From the NCBI GenBank assembly GCA_030648835.1, contig JAUSGT010000002.1, positions 264,081-309,457 of the forward strand: a stretch of 45,377 nt of DNA, given 5' to 3'. The first letter of the stretch is position 1; the number at the start of each line of letters is the position of its first letter. The notes below the pieces were generated by a model. That model was not told where the DNA came from, made no database searches, and was given only the letters and a program-made list of their open reading frames with translations. Source of the DNA: Candidatus Moraniibacteriota bacterium. Lineage in GTDB: Bacteria > Patescibacteriota > Minisyncoccia > Moranbacterales > UBA1568. This document shows, one piece after another, positions 8,792-16,579 of this stretch. The position numbers and the translations under genes were made by a program.

Positions 8792-9820
8792 ATGGTGACT
8801 TCACTTTTTCTGACGCCGTTTCTTACCGCGTTTACTCTGACAGCGGGGTTCATCCTCCTGTTTCTTCTCACCCCGCTTTTTCGGCGCGCTCTGTGGCGTT
8901 CCGAAAAGCGGCATGGTTATAAAAAGAACATTTCCCGTTTGGGAGGTGTCGCGATGCTTGGCGCGTTTGTCTTTTCCGTTTTTTTTGATCCGCATCTTGT
9001 TTTAACGCGGGAATTTTATGGTCTGTTGTTTGGGGGAGGATTGATTCTTATTTTCGGTTTGTGGGATGACGTGAGCGAGCTCGGATGGAAAATCCAAGTT
9101 TTTTTTCAAGTAGCGCTTACGGCGCTTATTTTCATCTTTGGAATGCGGATCACAACCATCTCCAATCCCTTCGGAGGCGTATGGCTCCTCCCTTACAGCA
9201 ATTTCGTTATTCCGGGTTTTTGCATTCTTCTCGTATGGGTTTTTTTGGTTATGAATGCGATGAATTGGTTGGATGGTGTCGATGGACTGTGCGGAGGGGT
9301 AACACTCATTACTCTCGTGGCTATCTTTTTTTTAAGTCTCAAACCGGAAGTTTTTCAGCCACCGATTGCGATTCTCTCCGTAATTGGAATAGGCGCTACT
9401 GTTGGGTTCCTCCTTTTCAACATGTACCCGGCGCGTATTTTGGCGGGGACGGTGGGCTCGATGTTTCTGGGGTTTCTTGTCGCGACACTGGCAGTTATTG
9501 CCGGGACGAAGATCGCGACAGCCTTGCTTGTTTTGTCGCTTCCTATCGCGGACGCTCTTTTTGTTGTTTGGCAGCGCCTGCGTGAGGGGGCCTCTATTTT
9601 TCGGCCCGACAGGCGTCATCTACATTACAAACTTTTGGAGCTTGGCTGGTCTGAACGCCGGATTGCCTGGTTTTTCTTTTGCATAACGACTCTTATCGCT
9701 CTGGTTGCCCTGAATACGCAGGCTCTGGGGAAATTCTTTGCTCTTCTCCTCGTACTGGGAATATTGTTTTCTCTCTTGTTTTTTGTAGACTATAAGACAC
9801 GAACAAGGGAAAAAATATGA
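8792..9820 (+). CDS. MraY/WecA/TagO-family sugar-1-phosphate transferase
   Basis: A 342-residue polytopic membrane protein with about ten helices. Family motifs are visible: GLWDDVSELGWKIQ (the DDxxx Mg-binding loop), MNAMNWLDGVDGLCGG (NxxDGxDGL) and DRRHLHYKLLELGWSERR (the HxH loop). These enzymes move a sugar-1-phosphate (often GlcNAc-1-P) from a UDP-sugar onto undecaprenyl phosphate at the inner membrane face, starting surface polysaccharide or teichoic-acid-like synthesis; MraY itself is less likely. GAAGGGG lies just before the start; the ATG at 8792 is tightly spaced, and the GTG at 8795 would have better spacing. It overlaps the next gene by 4 nt. Confidence 0.88.
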   Translation: MVTSLFLTPFLTAFTLTAGFILLFLLTPLFRRALWRSEKRHGYKKNISRLGGVAMLGAFVFSVFFDPHLVLTREFYGLLFGGGLILIFGLWDDVSELGWKIQVFFQVALTALIFIFGMRITTISNPFGGVWLLPYSNFVIPGFCILLVWVFLVMNAMNWLDGVDGLCGGVTLITLVAIFFLSLKPEVFQPPIAILSVIGIGATVGFLLFNMYPARILAGTVGSMFLGFLVATLAVIAGTKIATALLVLSLPIADALFVVWQRLREGASIFRPDRRHLHYKLLELGWSERRIAWFFFCITTLIALVALNTQALGKFFALLLVLGILFSLLFFVDYKTRTREKI

Positions 9821-10281
9821 TTCTTTTTTCCGAGCGCAAGGCGTTTCTTGGCAAGCTTGCGGTGGGACTCACAGTAGCTTTTATTTTCAGTAGTATTCTT
9901 TGGAAGTTGGTACCTTCTTTCAAATATGGTGCTATCCCGGCGTCTCTGGAGCTCCGCGGAGACCGTTTTACGCTGGAAGTTGCGGTGACAGAAAAGGAGC
10001 GGGAAAAAGGTTTAGGTGGCAGAGAGAGTCTTTGTACCTCATGCGCGATGTTGTTCGTATTTGAAAAACCCGGGAGATACGCATTTTGGATGAAGGATAT
10101 GCGTTTCCCCATCGACATCGTTTGGCTTTTGAAAGACAGGGTGGTTTTCGTCGCAGGGGAGGTCAGCCCTGATTTTTCCGGTCTTCTCGATCCGGTAGTT
10201 GCCGCCGATCAGGTGGTTGAGCTCAATGCGGGTGTGGCCAAGAATATAAACGTGGGGGAGAAAATACGATTTTTCAAATAG
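9817..10281 (+). CDS. DUF192 family exported protein
   Basis: A 154-residue protein with an N-terminal membrane/signal segment (about 13-32) and a DUF192 domain: ELRGDRFTLEVAVTEKEREKGLGGRESL, AMLFVFEKPGRYAFWMKDM, FPIDIVWL, and VVELNAGVAKNINVGEKI near the end. DUF192 proteins are small, mostly beta, extracytoplasmic and of unknown function. Two Cys (CTSC) lie in the central loop. The start overlaps the upstream stop as ATGA, so the gene is translationally coupled to the glycosyltransferase. It is the last gene before a terminator. Confidence 0.88.
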   Translation: MILFSERKAFLGKLAVGLTVAFIFSSILWKLVPSFKYGAIPASLELRGDRFTLEVAVTEKEREKGLGGRESLCTSCAMLFVFEKPGRYAFWMKDMRFPIDIVWLLKDRVVFVAGEVSPDFSGLLDPVVAADQVVELNAGVAKNINVGEKIRFFK

Positions 10282-10298
10282 GCTCTGAAAACGATAAA

Positions 10299-10325
10299 AC
10301 CCCGCCGTTGCGGGGTCTTATTATA
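10299..10325. terminator. Terminator hairpin between converging genes
   Basis: ACCCCGC pairs with GCGGGGT across a CGTT loop. The T run is weak on the plus side (CTTATTATAT), while an A-rich stretch precedes it, so it may serve both the DUF192 gene and the converging minus-strand gene. Confidence 0.6.
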
Positions 10326-10371
10326 TATTTTAGTAAAGAAAGAACGGTTCTTCTGTGTTTCGGTTTGGCGT

Positions 10372-10965
10372 CTAGCGATAAGCGCTTACGCGGGCAGAAT
10401 ACTTCTTCAAATTCTGCAATTGTCTGTCATTCAATGTCTTGGATTTTTCGATGCCTTGTTTGATAAGATCTTTGGAAAATTCGATCGATGTTTTACTCGT
10501 TACGGCGCCTCGGAAACTGACATTTTTGCGGAGGTAATCCTCGATGTAAACTTTTTGCTCGGCGGACAAAGACGAGTCGAGATTCTTTTCGAGGTAGTGA
10601 GCGAGTGCGCGGCGCGCCAAGTGCGTTGAACCATTTCCACGTTCAGCTTGCTCGATAAAGGATGTTTCGGTTTCTCGGCTGAGTTCTGGAGTAACTGTAG
10701 TTTCAGCTTTCACCTCTGCCTTCACAACACTTTGCACTGGCTGATTGTTTCCGGTTTGATTTGCGCCGTTGTCATTTCCTTTTGTCTCGAGAAGGGTGTT
10801 TGCACCATCATCAGAGATAGTTTGCGAACGCTGCGAGTATGAGTAAATACCCAGGGCAATCGCGGCGACAATGAACACGCTAACAATGATACGGAGATTT
10901 TCCTGGATCCAGGCCTTTGCTTGATCGGCAGAAGATTCTTCGAAAATAGGGTCTTGCTGTTCCAT
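10372..10965 (-). CDS. Single-TM protein with helical outer domain
   Basis: A 197-residue protein with an acidic N-terminus, one membrane helix (about 27-47, IRIIVSVF-like), a Gln/Asn/Thr-rich linker (about 50-95) and a helical C-terminal domain (about 100-197) rich in Lys, Glu and Ser. GAGAGGTG lies 5-6 nt before the ATG, a good Shine-Dalgarno sequence. A strong promoter is seen about 125 bp upstream. I do not recognise a family; probably an anchored surface protein. Confidence 0.6.
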   Translation of the reverse strand: MEQQDPIFEESSADQAKAWIQENLRIIVSVFIVAAIALGIYSYSQRSQTISDDGANTLLETKGNDNGANQTGNNQPVQSVVKAEVKAETTVTPELSRETETSFIEQAERGNGSTHLARRALAHYLEKNLDSSLSAEQKVYIEDYLRKNVSFRGAVTSKTSIEFSKDLIKQGIEKSKTLNDRQLQNLKKYSARVSAYR

Positions 10966-11087
10966 ATGTTCACCTCTCTTTCTAGCTTCGGTTAATTTTG
11001 AAAGTACCGCTTGCGTTGAAGCTCGTCTTGGCTTATCAGGCTATCTTTTTCTGCCACTCATAAGCCATATCGACCCCCTATCTTTTT

Positions 11088-11116
11088 ATACTACGTCTTT
11101 GAAAAATGGCTGTCAA
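11088..11116 (-). promoter_or_regulatory. Promoter of the minus-strand membrane protein
   Basis: Read on the minus strand: TTGACA (11111-11116), 17 nt, TAGTAT (11088-11093). It leaves a leader of about 115 nt before the ATG at 10965. Confidence 0.65.
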
Positions 11117-11375
11117 CTGGACAAAAGTGGCGATTTTTGGCGTAGTAAAGGGAAATTCTTTGTAAAAGAATCAGGAATCGAGAATCAGGAATCAAGAGCA
11201 TCAGAAGATATTTTTTTGTATTTCATTTACTCGAAAATACAAATGAACACTTTTTTCAAATGCAATGGGGGAGAAGCTTTGATAATCTAATGAATTTTTA
11301 TTTATGATTCTCAATTCACAATTCTTGATTCATAAAAAATAGTTCGCAATTATTTTTTATAGAATTGGTGGAGGG
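11117..11375. other. Gene-free AT-rich stretch
   Basis: No convincing gene. It holds several degenerate copies of GAATC/GATTC motifs (for example around 11168-11200 and 11305-11335), which look like simple-sequence drift. No promoter or RNA gene is recognised. Confidence 0.5.
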
Positions 11376-11496
11376 TTGACCCTGTCACCTATTTTTGCAG
11401 AAATGTGTGTAAGTTGGACGCGCAAGCCGCAAGGCGACTTCGTCTTACGATTTACAATGACAATTACTTTTACTTGAATAGGTGACGGGGTTGACA
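11376..11496. repeat. Inverted-repeat element with GGTGACxGGGT ends
   Basis: ACCCTGTCACCTAT (11379-11392) and ATAGGTGACGGGGT (11478-11491) are complementary at 13 of 14 positions and both are flanked outward by TTGAC-containing sequence. The 85-bp interior has no gene and includes a small CGCAAGCCGCAAGGCG-type stem. It lies just upstream of the small basic protein's promoter. It resembles a miniature transposable element; no target-site duplication is obvious. Confidence 0.5.
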
Positions 11497-11510
11497 AATA
11501 TTTTTTCTCC

Positions 11511-11539
11511 TTGGCATTTTACAAAAAAAAGAGTATACT
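11511..11539 (+). promoter_or_regulatory. Promoter of the small basic protein
   Basis: TTGGCA (11511-11516), 17-nt spacer, TATACT (11534-11539). Transcription would start near 11546, giving a leader of about 150 nt. Confidence 0.75.
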
Positions 11540-11567
11540 GAAAGTGTACAGGAAATTTTTTCTGTAT

Positions 11568-11652
11568 CACGCACAAAGAAAACAAATATTTGTCGTGTGA
11601 AACAAAAAAAATAATCCGCTTCTCTTACTTTCTATTCCATAAACTTATGGAA
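11568..11652 (+). promoter_or_regulatory. Structured leader of the small basic protein gene
   Basis: Two stems can be drawn in the leader. One pairs CACGCACAAA with TTTGTCGTGTG imperfectly. The other is a perfect palindrome, TTCCATAA-AC-TTATGGAA (11635-11652), enclosed by CTTCTC and GAGAAG. The palindrome could equally be an operator for a dimeric protein. Its closeness to the Shine-Dalgarno sequence suggests a role in controlling translation. Confidence 0.4.
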
Positions 11653-11694
11653 CATGAGAAAAATGAGAAGTAGGTGTAGAAGGAGGTGAATATT

Positions 11695-11775
11695 ATGGCA
11701 GCTAAGAAAAGAAAGGTGGCTAAGAGAAAGAAGGCAGCCCCGAAGAGAAAGAAAGCTACGAAGAAACGAAAGTAG
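11695..11775 (+). CDS. 26-residue Lys/Arg-rich histone-H1-tail-like protein
   Basis: The product is only 26 residues: MAAKKRKVAKRKK, then AAPKRKKATKKRK. Sixteen of 26 residues are Lys or Arg and the rest are almost all Ala, Thr, Val or Pro, like histone H1 or AlgP/Hc1-type tails. A textbook Shine-Dalgarno sequence (AGGAGGTG) lies 6 nt before the ATG, a good promoter lies 150 bp upstream, and a perfect terminator follows, so this is a genuine single-gene unit. The likely role is binding nucleic acid, as a nucleoid or RNA/ribosome-associated peptide; that is inference from composition. It is far shorter than known bacterial H1-like proteins. Confidence 0.75.
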   Translation: MAAKKRKVAKRKKAAPKRKKATKKRK

Positions 11776-11810
11776 TTTTGCTTTCTTCGGTTCTTTTAGT
11801 TCAATAAAAC

Positions 11811-11838
11811 AAAAAATCCCCGTAAATCGGGGTTTTTT
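11811..11838 (+). terminator. Terminator of the small basic protein gene
   Basis: TCCCCG pairs with CGGGG(A) around a TAAAT loop, with A6 before and T6 after, so it is strong and could act in both directions. Confidence 0.85.
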
Positions 11839-11842
11839 GTTT

Positions 11843-11965
11843 ATCCAGCACCTTCTAGAACATCTCATGGTCTTGCTCGCCTAGACGTCGAGGCTGGCTA
11901 CGGGGATGAATGGAAATATAAATCCGTCCCACAGGGTTTAATACCCTGTGGTGAAGGTGCTGGAT
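11843..11965. repeat. 123-bp element with 13-bp terminal inverted repeats
   Basis: The ends are perfect inverted repeats, ATCCAGCACCTTC (11843-11855) and GAAGGTGCTGGAT (11953-11965). Inside, CCACAGGG and CCCTGTGG (11930-11951) form a perfect hairpin with a 7-nt loop, and there is a GGGGATGAATGG stretch. No coding sequence is present. The design suggests a MITE or REP element mobilised by an IS200/REP-associated transposase, or a highly structured RNA. It lies between a terminator and the 3' end of prmC. Confidence 0.6.
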
Positions 11966-11985
11966 TTATGGACAATTCCTCGTTG

Positions 11986-12894
11986 CTACCGTATGTGGAT
12001 TCCTACGGCGCGGTTTTTCCCCGCAAGATCCTTATGTATTCTCATTTCTTCCTTCGGGAAAAGAGACGTGGCAAAATTCTGTAGGAGAAACCCTTGCTCA
12101 GGGCTTATTTCCAGAAAGAGGCTTATAGATTGTTTTTTTTCGTGAAGACTTTTTACGCTTTTGAGCAAGCGGTAATAGTGACCGAGCCCTTCTTGATCGC
12201 TGACGAGGGCGCTTCGCGGCTCGAATTTTTTCACTCCGTCGTCGGAAGTCCGGTAGATTTCTTCCGAAAGATAGGGGAGGTTGGCTGTGATGATAATTTC
12301 ATCCGCTGAAAAGATTTTTTTTTCGAGTTGGCCGAGAAGATTGCCTTTATGAAATTTAATGAGATTATCGACACAATACTGTTTCGCATTCTGTTTCGCG
12401 ACCGAAAGTGCTGCTGCAGAGATATCTGTAGCGAAGAAATTGATTTTAGATTTTAGATTTTTGATTTTAGGAAGGAGAGACTTCACGAGACTTATGACAA
12501 TATTCCCACTCCCCGTGCCGACGTCGACAAGGGTGACGGTATTTTTTTCTTGAGCCGAGATTCCAGATTCAAAATTCAAGATTCTATCAAGAGCGAGTTC
12601 TACGAGTAATTCCGTTTCCGGGCGAGGGATAAGCGTGTCTCTGGTAACTCGGAAAGTATACCCGTAGAATTCTTTGTGGCCGACAATAGAGGCTACCGAT
12701 TCATGCTTGAGACGACGGCGAAAGAAATCTCTGACCAAGGTTTCGTCTTTTGCGTCCAAGCTGTATTCCGAGTGAGCCAAAAGGAAAATTTTTTCTTTTT
12801 GTGTCGCATGGGACAGAAGAATGAAAAAGTCTTCCGGCGCAATATGTTTTTCGTTTGAGGTAAGAAATTCTTGTTGTAGTTCTGCAATAGTCAT
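11986..12894 (-). CDS. prmC: Release-factor glutamine methyltransferase PrmC (HemK)
   Basis: PrmC methylates the Gln of the GGQ motif in release factors using S-adenosylmethionine; the adjacent upstream gene prfA encodes its substrate. I start at MTIAELQQEF, the usual PrmC start (302 residues); a TTG start at 13005 behind GGAGGAG would add 37 residues. The N-terminal helical domain is followed by the methyltransferase: VDVGTGSGNIVISL (SAM-binding GxGxG loop, about residue 140) and TANLPYLSEEIY. The usual catalytic NPPY motif is NLPY here; the flanking Asn and Tyr are kept. No Shine-Dalgarno sequence is seen before the ATG. Confidence 0.88.
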   Translation of the reverse strand: MTIAELQQEFLTSNEKHIAPEDFFILLSHATQKEKIFLLAHSEYSLDAKDETLVRDFFRRRLKHESVASIVGHKEFYGYTFRVTRDTLIPRPETELLVELALDRILNFESGISAQEKNTVTLVDVGTGSGNIVISLVKSLLPKIKNLKSKINFFATDISAAALSVAKQNAKQYCVDNLIKFHKGNLLGQLEKKIFSADEIIITANLPYLSEEIYRTSDDGVKKFEPRSALVSDQEGLGHYYRLLKSVKSLHEKKQSISLFLEISPEQGFLLQNFATSLFPKEEMRIHKDLAGKNRAVGIHIR

Positions 12895-13071
12895 ATAATA
12901 TGTGTCTTTCACAAGCAACCTCCCCGGAGGTCGTTCGTCCACCCAGCGGCGGACTTCTCTTATGAGATTTTTTTGATCCGCCGAAAACGGCGGCACCATG
13001 CTCAAAAAAAGCTCAACTCCTCCGGCAAGATTCTTGTAAAAGACATCCCTAAAAAATTTTCTAAGGATCGT

Positions 13072-14154
13072 TTATTGTCCTTGTTTTTCCAATTTGCGGT
13101 GAATGTCTTCTTCTTCAAGTGCGGCAATGATCGGTTCGAGGGAGCCGCCCAGGATTTGCAGGATATTGCTCCAGGACATCTTGATTCGGTGGTCAGTGAT
13201 ACGATCTTGGGGATAATTGTAGGTGCGGATTTTCTCACTGCGGTCACCGGTACCGATCTGGCTACGGCGGGCATCACCTTGTTCTTTGGCGCGTTTTTCT
13301 TCTCCCAACTGGAAGAGGCGTGAACGGAGCACCTTCAGGGCTTTCTCTTTGTTTTTGATCTGAGACTTTTCGTCTTGGCAGCTGACGACGAGACCGCTCG
13401 GCATATGTGTGATACGGACCGCGCTGTAGGTGGTGTTGACGGATTGCCCGCCGGGGCCGGAAGAGCAGAAAGTGTCGATACGCAAATCAGTCGGATTGAT
13501 AGTCACTTCCACATCTTCGACTTGTGGTAAGACGGCTACAGTGGCGGTAGAGGTGTGAATGCGACCGGATTTTTCGGTCTCCGGAACACGTTGGACACGA
13601 TGGACACCGGATTCATATTTCATTTTTTGGTAGACAGGCAATGGACTCCTGCCGCGGTTCATTTCAAAAACTGCTTCTTTGAAACCGCCGACTTCCGTCT
13701 GGTTCGAATGAAGCATGACGATGTGCCAACCTTGTTTTTCGGCGTAGTGCGAGTACATGCGGAATAACTCCGTAGCAAAGAGACTGGATTCATCGCCTCC
13801 GGCACCACCGCGGATCTCGACGATGACATCTTTCACGTCGGAAGGATCTTTGGGCAAGAGAAGCTGTTTGAGTTTCTCTTCAAGTTGGGTTTTTTCCGAA
13901 GCCAAAGCAAGATTTTCCTCCATTGCCATATTTTTCAATTCCCCGCTCTCTTCGTTTTGGGTCAGTTCGGCGTTGTCGCGCATGCTTTTTTCGACAGCCT
14001 TCAACCGCTCGATGTATTCCATAGTGGAATCAAGCTCATTTTTTCGTTTGCCCAGGGTGGCTAATTTTTTGGAATCGCGCGCGGTTTCGGGAAGGCTCAA
14101 GAGCGCCGTGATTTCTTGGTGTTCGCGTTCGATTTCTTCGAGAAGATTTTGCAT
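13072..14154 (-). CDS. prfA: Peptide chain release factor 1
   Basis: A 360-residue class I release factor, started at [15 protein letters not shown], the usual length. The GGQ catalytic loop is present ([17 protein letters not shown]), as is the [11 protein letters not shown] strand of domain 2. The stop-codon recognition motif, PxT in RF1 (PAT in E. coli), reads PET in [14 protein letters not shown], while RF2 would have SPF; so this is RF1, reading UAA and [23 protein letters not shown] follows as in the family. It is transcribed ahead of prmC, whose product modifies it. TGA stops elsewhere in the window imply an RF2 encoded outside it. Confidence 0.95.
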   Translation of the reverse strand: MQNLLEEIEREHQEITALLSLPETARDSKKLATLGKRKNELDSTMEYIERLKAVEKSMRDNAELTQNEESGELKNMAMEENLALASEKTQLEEKLKQLLLPKDPSDVKDVIVEIRGGAGGDESSLFATELFRMYSHYAEKQGWHIVMLHSNQTEVGGFKEAVFEMNRGRSPLPVYQKMKYESGVHRVQRVPETEKSGRIHTSTATVAVLPQVEDVEVTINPTDLRIDTFCSSGPGGQSVNTTYSAVRITHMPSGLVVSCQDEKSQIKNKEKALKVLRSRLFQLGEEKRAKEQGDARRSQIGTGDRSEKIRTYNYPQDRITDHRIKMSWSNILQILGGSLEPIIAALEEEDIHRKLEKQGQ

Positions 14155-14215
14155 AGCAGGTACATTCAAAGGCTTACAGTTAAAGGATCCTTGCGTACAG
14201 TATATCACTGTAAAA

Positions 14216-14243
14216 CAAAAATCCCGGTCAAAGTGACGGGATT
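14216..14243 (-). terminator. Terminator between rpmE and prfA (minus strand)
   Basis: On the minus strand ATCCCGTC pairs with GACCGGGAT (one bulge) followed by TTTTTG. It separates rpmE from prfA-prmC. Confidence 0.65.
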
Positions 14244-14302
14244 GCGGATTCTTTGCAGAAAGGGAACTCTCAAAAGGATCAAAGAAAACGCTTTGAACAA
14301 AG

Positions 14303-14605
14303 CTAAGCTACCGGTTTGGTTGTTTTCTTTCCTTTCGTGACTGCCGGTGTTTCGACTGCGACTTTGGCTTTGGTAGCTTTGAGGCGGGCCGCTTGTTTGG
14401 CTTCGGATTTGAGGGAGAGTTTTTTGAAACGATCCACTCGGCCGGTAGCATCGATGAATTTCTTCTTGCCGGTATAGAATGGATGGCACTGGGAACAGAT
14501 TTCCGTCTTCATCGTTTCAACGGTTGAGCCAGCATGAAGTACGGCACCGCAAGCGCAGGTGATAGTGGCTTCTTTAAAATAGGTTGGGTGAATGCCTGGT
14601 TTCAT
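14303..14605 (-). CDS. rpmE: Ribosomal protein bL31
   Basis: A 100-residue bL31 starting [20 protein letters not shown]. It is the zinc-binding form: CAC near residue 16-18 and CSQC near residues 37-40. [20 protein letters not shown] is the conserved C-terminal core. A Lys/Ala/Thr-rich tail of about 30 residues extends beyond the usual 70. bL31 lies in the large subunit and bridges to the 30S head. It is divergent from rpsB and has its own promoter. Confidence 0.95.
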   Translation of the reverse strand: MKPGIHPTYFKEATITCACGAVLHAGSTVETMKTEICSQCHPFYTGKKKFIDATGRVDRFKKLSLKSEAKQAARLKATKAKVAVETPAVTKGKKTTKPVA

Positions 14606-14645
14606 AGCGTTTTGACAGGAATTACGATAAAAATACGCATAAGAA

Positions 14646-14674
14646 ACTTTAGCATAGCTTTCCAAAATTGACAA
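14646..14674 (-). promoter_or_regulatory. Promoter of rpmE (extended -10)
   Basis: On the minus strand: TTGTCA, 17 nt ending TATGC, then TAAAGT. The TG one base before the -10 makes it an extended -10 promoter. The leader is about 35 nt. Confidence 0.7.
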
Positions 14675-14689
14675 CCCCCGCCCGTATCA

Positions 14690-14935
14690 AAATAGAGGCT
14701 TGCCAGATTGTATATGTTCTGCTACGCTTATGACTGTATTTTCCTGGCCATCTCTTCTTGTGAGAAATGGCAGAAGATCAGACATACTTTCCCGATGGGT
14801 CCGTTCCTGGCCTGCGCTTGCAGTGCTTTCAGGGCTCGTATAAGGGGAGGTAGGTGGCCCTCTATGGGCAAGTTTGCCAGAGGCGGGTGAAAACCCTCCG
14901 AAGGCGGGCAAGTAATTCAATAAGGAAGTAACAAT
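14690..14935 (+). promoter_or_regulatory. Long structured leader of rpsB
   Basis: A 245-bp gene-free stretch upstream of rpsB with several G/C-rich complementary segments, such as CTTCTTGTGAGAAATGG-type stems near 14752-14775 and GGCGGGTGAAAACCC (14882-14896). AAGGAAG precedes the ATG by 7 nt. Many bacterial rpsB genes are autoregulated by S2 binding their leader; whether this leader does so is inference, as I see no match to the known gammaproteobacterial S2 motif. A TTGACA lies at 14668, but no good -10 follows at 17 nt. Confidence 0.4.
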
Positions 14936-15799
14936 ATGTCGGAAACGACTGTGACTATCGACGTCGCCGAAGCCAAACCATTGGTTCTGGTCACGGAAAC
15001 GGGCGAAAACTTTTTTGCTACGTTTGATTTTGCGAAACTTGATATCAGTCTCGAGGGGTTGCTCAAAGCGGGCGTCCATTTTGGGCACTTGAAATCTCGG
15101 CGTCATCCGAAGATGGATGAGTATATCTATACGACTCGCAAAAATATCAATATCGTGGATTTGCAGAAGACATCGGAGAAGTTGGCGGTTGCCGCGAAGT
15201 TTCTCTCCGAAGTAATCAGGAGCGGCAAGCCGGTTCTTTTTGTCGGTATGAAAAAACAGACGCAGGATACGGTGAAGTCGCTGGCGCTTCGTTTGGGCGA
15301 ATCGTATGTGATTGATCGCTGGCTTGGCGGGACACTTACGAACTTTTCTTGTATCCGTTCTCGAGCGAAGTATTTGAATGAAACGCATGAAAAGATCGAG
15401 CAGGGAGAATTCAAAAAATATACCAAATTTGAACAAGCCAAGAAGAGCGAAGAGGTAGAGAAGTTGGAGAGAAAAGTGGGTGGCATCAAACATATGGAAC
15501 AACTGCCCGGTGCTATCGTCATCGCGGATGTCAAAGAGGCCGGACTGGTTACCAGTGAAGCGAGAAAAATGCATATTCCGATCATCGGCATCACGGATAC
15601 GAACACCGACCCGAGTTTCGTCGATTATCCGGTGCCGGGAAACGATGATGCGCTGTCATCTTTGCGGCTCCTTCTGGGGGCTCTCGGAAAAACGATTCTT
15701 GAAACAAAAGAGAAAGTGGTAGCCGATAAAGCTGCCGCCAAAGAAGCGATCAAAGAAGTCCCGAAGGAAACAGCAAAAGAGACACCACAAACCGTCTAA
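14936..15799 (+). CDS. rpsB: Ribosomal protein uS2
   Basis: A 287-residue uS2 with all core signatures: LLKAGVHFGHLKSRRHPKM, YIYTTRKNINIVDLQKT, DRWLGGTLTNF, LPGAIVIADVKEAGLVTSEARKM, IPIIGITDTNTDPSFVDYPVPGNDDALSS. It has an extra N-terminal stretch of about 38 residues and a Lys/Glu/Ala-rich C-terminal tail. uS2 binds between the head and body of the 30S subunit. Followed by tsf, the classic rpsB-tsf order. Confidence 0.97.
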   Translation: MSETTVTIDVAEAKPLVLVTETGENFFATFDFAKLDISLEGLLKAGVHFGHLKSRRHPKMDEYIYTTRKNINIVDLQKTSEKLAVAAKFLSEVIRSGKPVLFVGMKKQTQDTVKSLALRLGESYVIDRWLGGTLTNFSCIRSRAKYLNETHEKIEQGEFKKYTKFEQAKKSEEVEKLERKVGGIKHMEQLPGAIVIADVKEAGLVTSEARKMHIPIIGITDTNTDPSFVDYPVPGNDDALSSLRLLLGALGKTILETKEKVVADKAAAKEAIKEVPKETAKETPQTV

Positions 15800-15820
15800 G
15801 AAAAGAAAAATATGCCCAGC

Positions 15821-15934
15821 AGTAGAACTTCGACCGGCATTAAGAGAATTTTGATAAGTTGGCAAAATGTAAATAAAAAATATTAATTTGAATCTTCTGC
15901 AGTTGGAATAAAGGAAAACTGTCGAAGTTTCACT
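15821..15934. repeat. Inverted repeat in the rpsB-tsf gap
   Basis: AACTTCGAC (15826-15834) and GTCGAAGTT (15921-15929) are perfectly complementary, and with flanks AGTAGAACTTCGAC / GTCGAAGTTTCACT the match is 12 of 14. The interior is AT-rich with no gene. It may be a small insertion or an mRNA stem between the two genes. Confidence 0.4.
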
Positions 15935-15941
15935 ACCGGGT

Positions 15942-16526
15942 ATGAGTTCAATGGAACAAGTCAAGGCACTCAGGGAAAAAAGCGGTGCCGGTATCGTCGA
16001 CGTGAAGAAAGCGCTCGATGAAGCAGGGGGAGATGAGGTCAAGGCGATGGAGATTCTTCGCAAACGTGGACAGGACAAGGCAAAAAAGAGGAGTGAGCGC
16101 GAGGCGCATGAGGGTATCGTGGCTGTCTACGTGCATTCCAACAATCATATCGGCGTTTTGGTAAAGCTTTTCTGTGAGACGGATTTTGTGGCTCGCAATG
16201 AAGAATTCCGTGAACTTGGCCGCGATATCGCGATGCACATTGCCGCGTCCCAACCGCTCTATATGAAACCCGAAGAGGTGCCGGAGGAATTAGTGGAAAA
16301 AGAAAAAGAAATTTGGCACGCGCAGCTTGCCAAGGAGAATAAGTCGAAAGAAATAATGGAAAGAATTATTGCGGGTAAAGAGGAAAAATTCCGCAATGAA
16401 AATTCCCTTCTTACGCAAGTTTTTGTCAAAGACCCCAGCAAGACCGTCGGGGAACTGTTGACGGAAAAAATCCATAAGATTGGAGAAAATATTCAAGTGG
16501 GTGGTTTTGTCCGTTACGAAATGTAG
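15942..16526 (+). CDS. tsf: Elongation factor Ts
   Basis: A 194-residue short EF-Ts (near the size of the Thermus protein; E. coli has 283). It has the N-terminal UBA-like domain (VKALREKSGAGIVDVKKALDEAGGD), the TDFVARNEEF signature that contacts EF-Tu, and the C-terminal VGELLTEKIHKIGENIQVGGFVRYE. It exchanges GDP for GTP on EF-Tu. It starts at 15942, or at the ATG three codons on; no clear Shine-Dalgarno sequence is seen. Confidence 0.95.
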   Translation: MSSMEQVKALREKSGAGIVDVKKALDEAGGDEVKAMEILRKRGQDKAKKRSEREAHEGIVAVYVHSNNHIGVLVKLFCETDFVARNEEFRELGRDIAMHIAASQPLYMKPEEVPEELVEKEKEIWHAQLAKENKSKEIMERIIAGKEEKFRNENSLLTQVFVKDPSKTVGELLTEKIHKIGENIQVGGFVRYEM

Positions 16527-16579
16527 AGAAAAACTTCTTCTCGTCTTCTGTAAGTATTGAACTTTCCTCTCGATAGTAT

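Noticed and set aside
14690-14935. T-box, SRP RNA, tmRNA or RNase P RNA upstream of rpsB
   Set aside because: None of the diagnostic core motifs of these RNAs can be found; it is left as an unclassified leader.
14687-15574. Long minus-strand frame opposite rpsB
   Set aside because: It is antisense to a clear uS2 gene, and its protein has no recognisable pattern; it is a shadow of codon bias.
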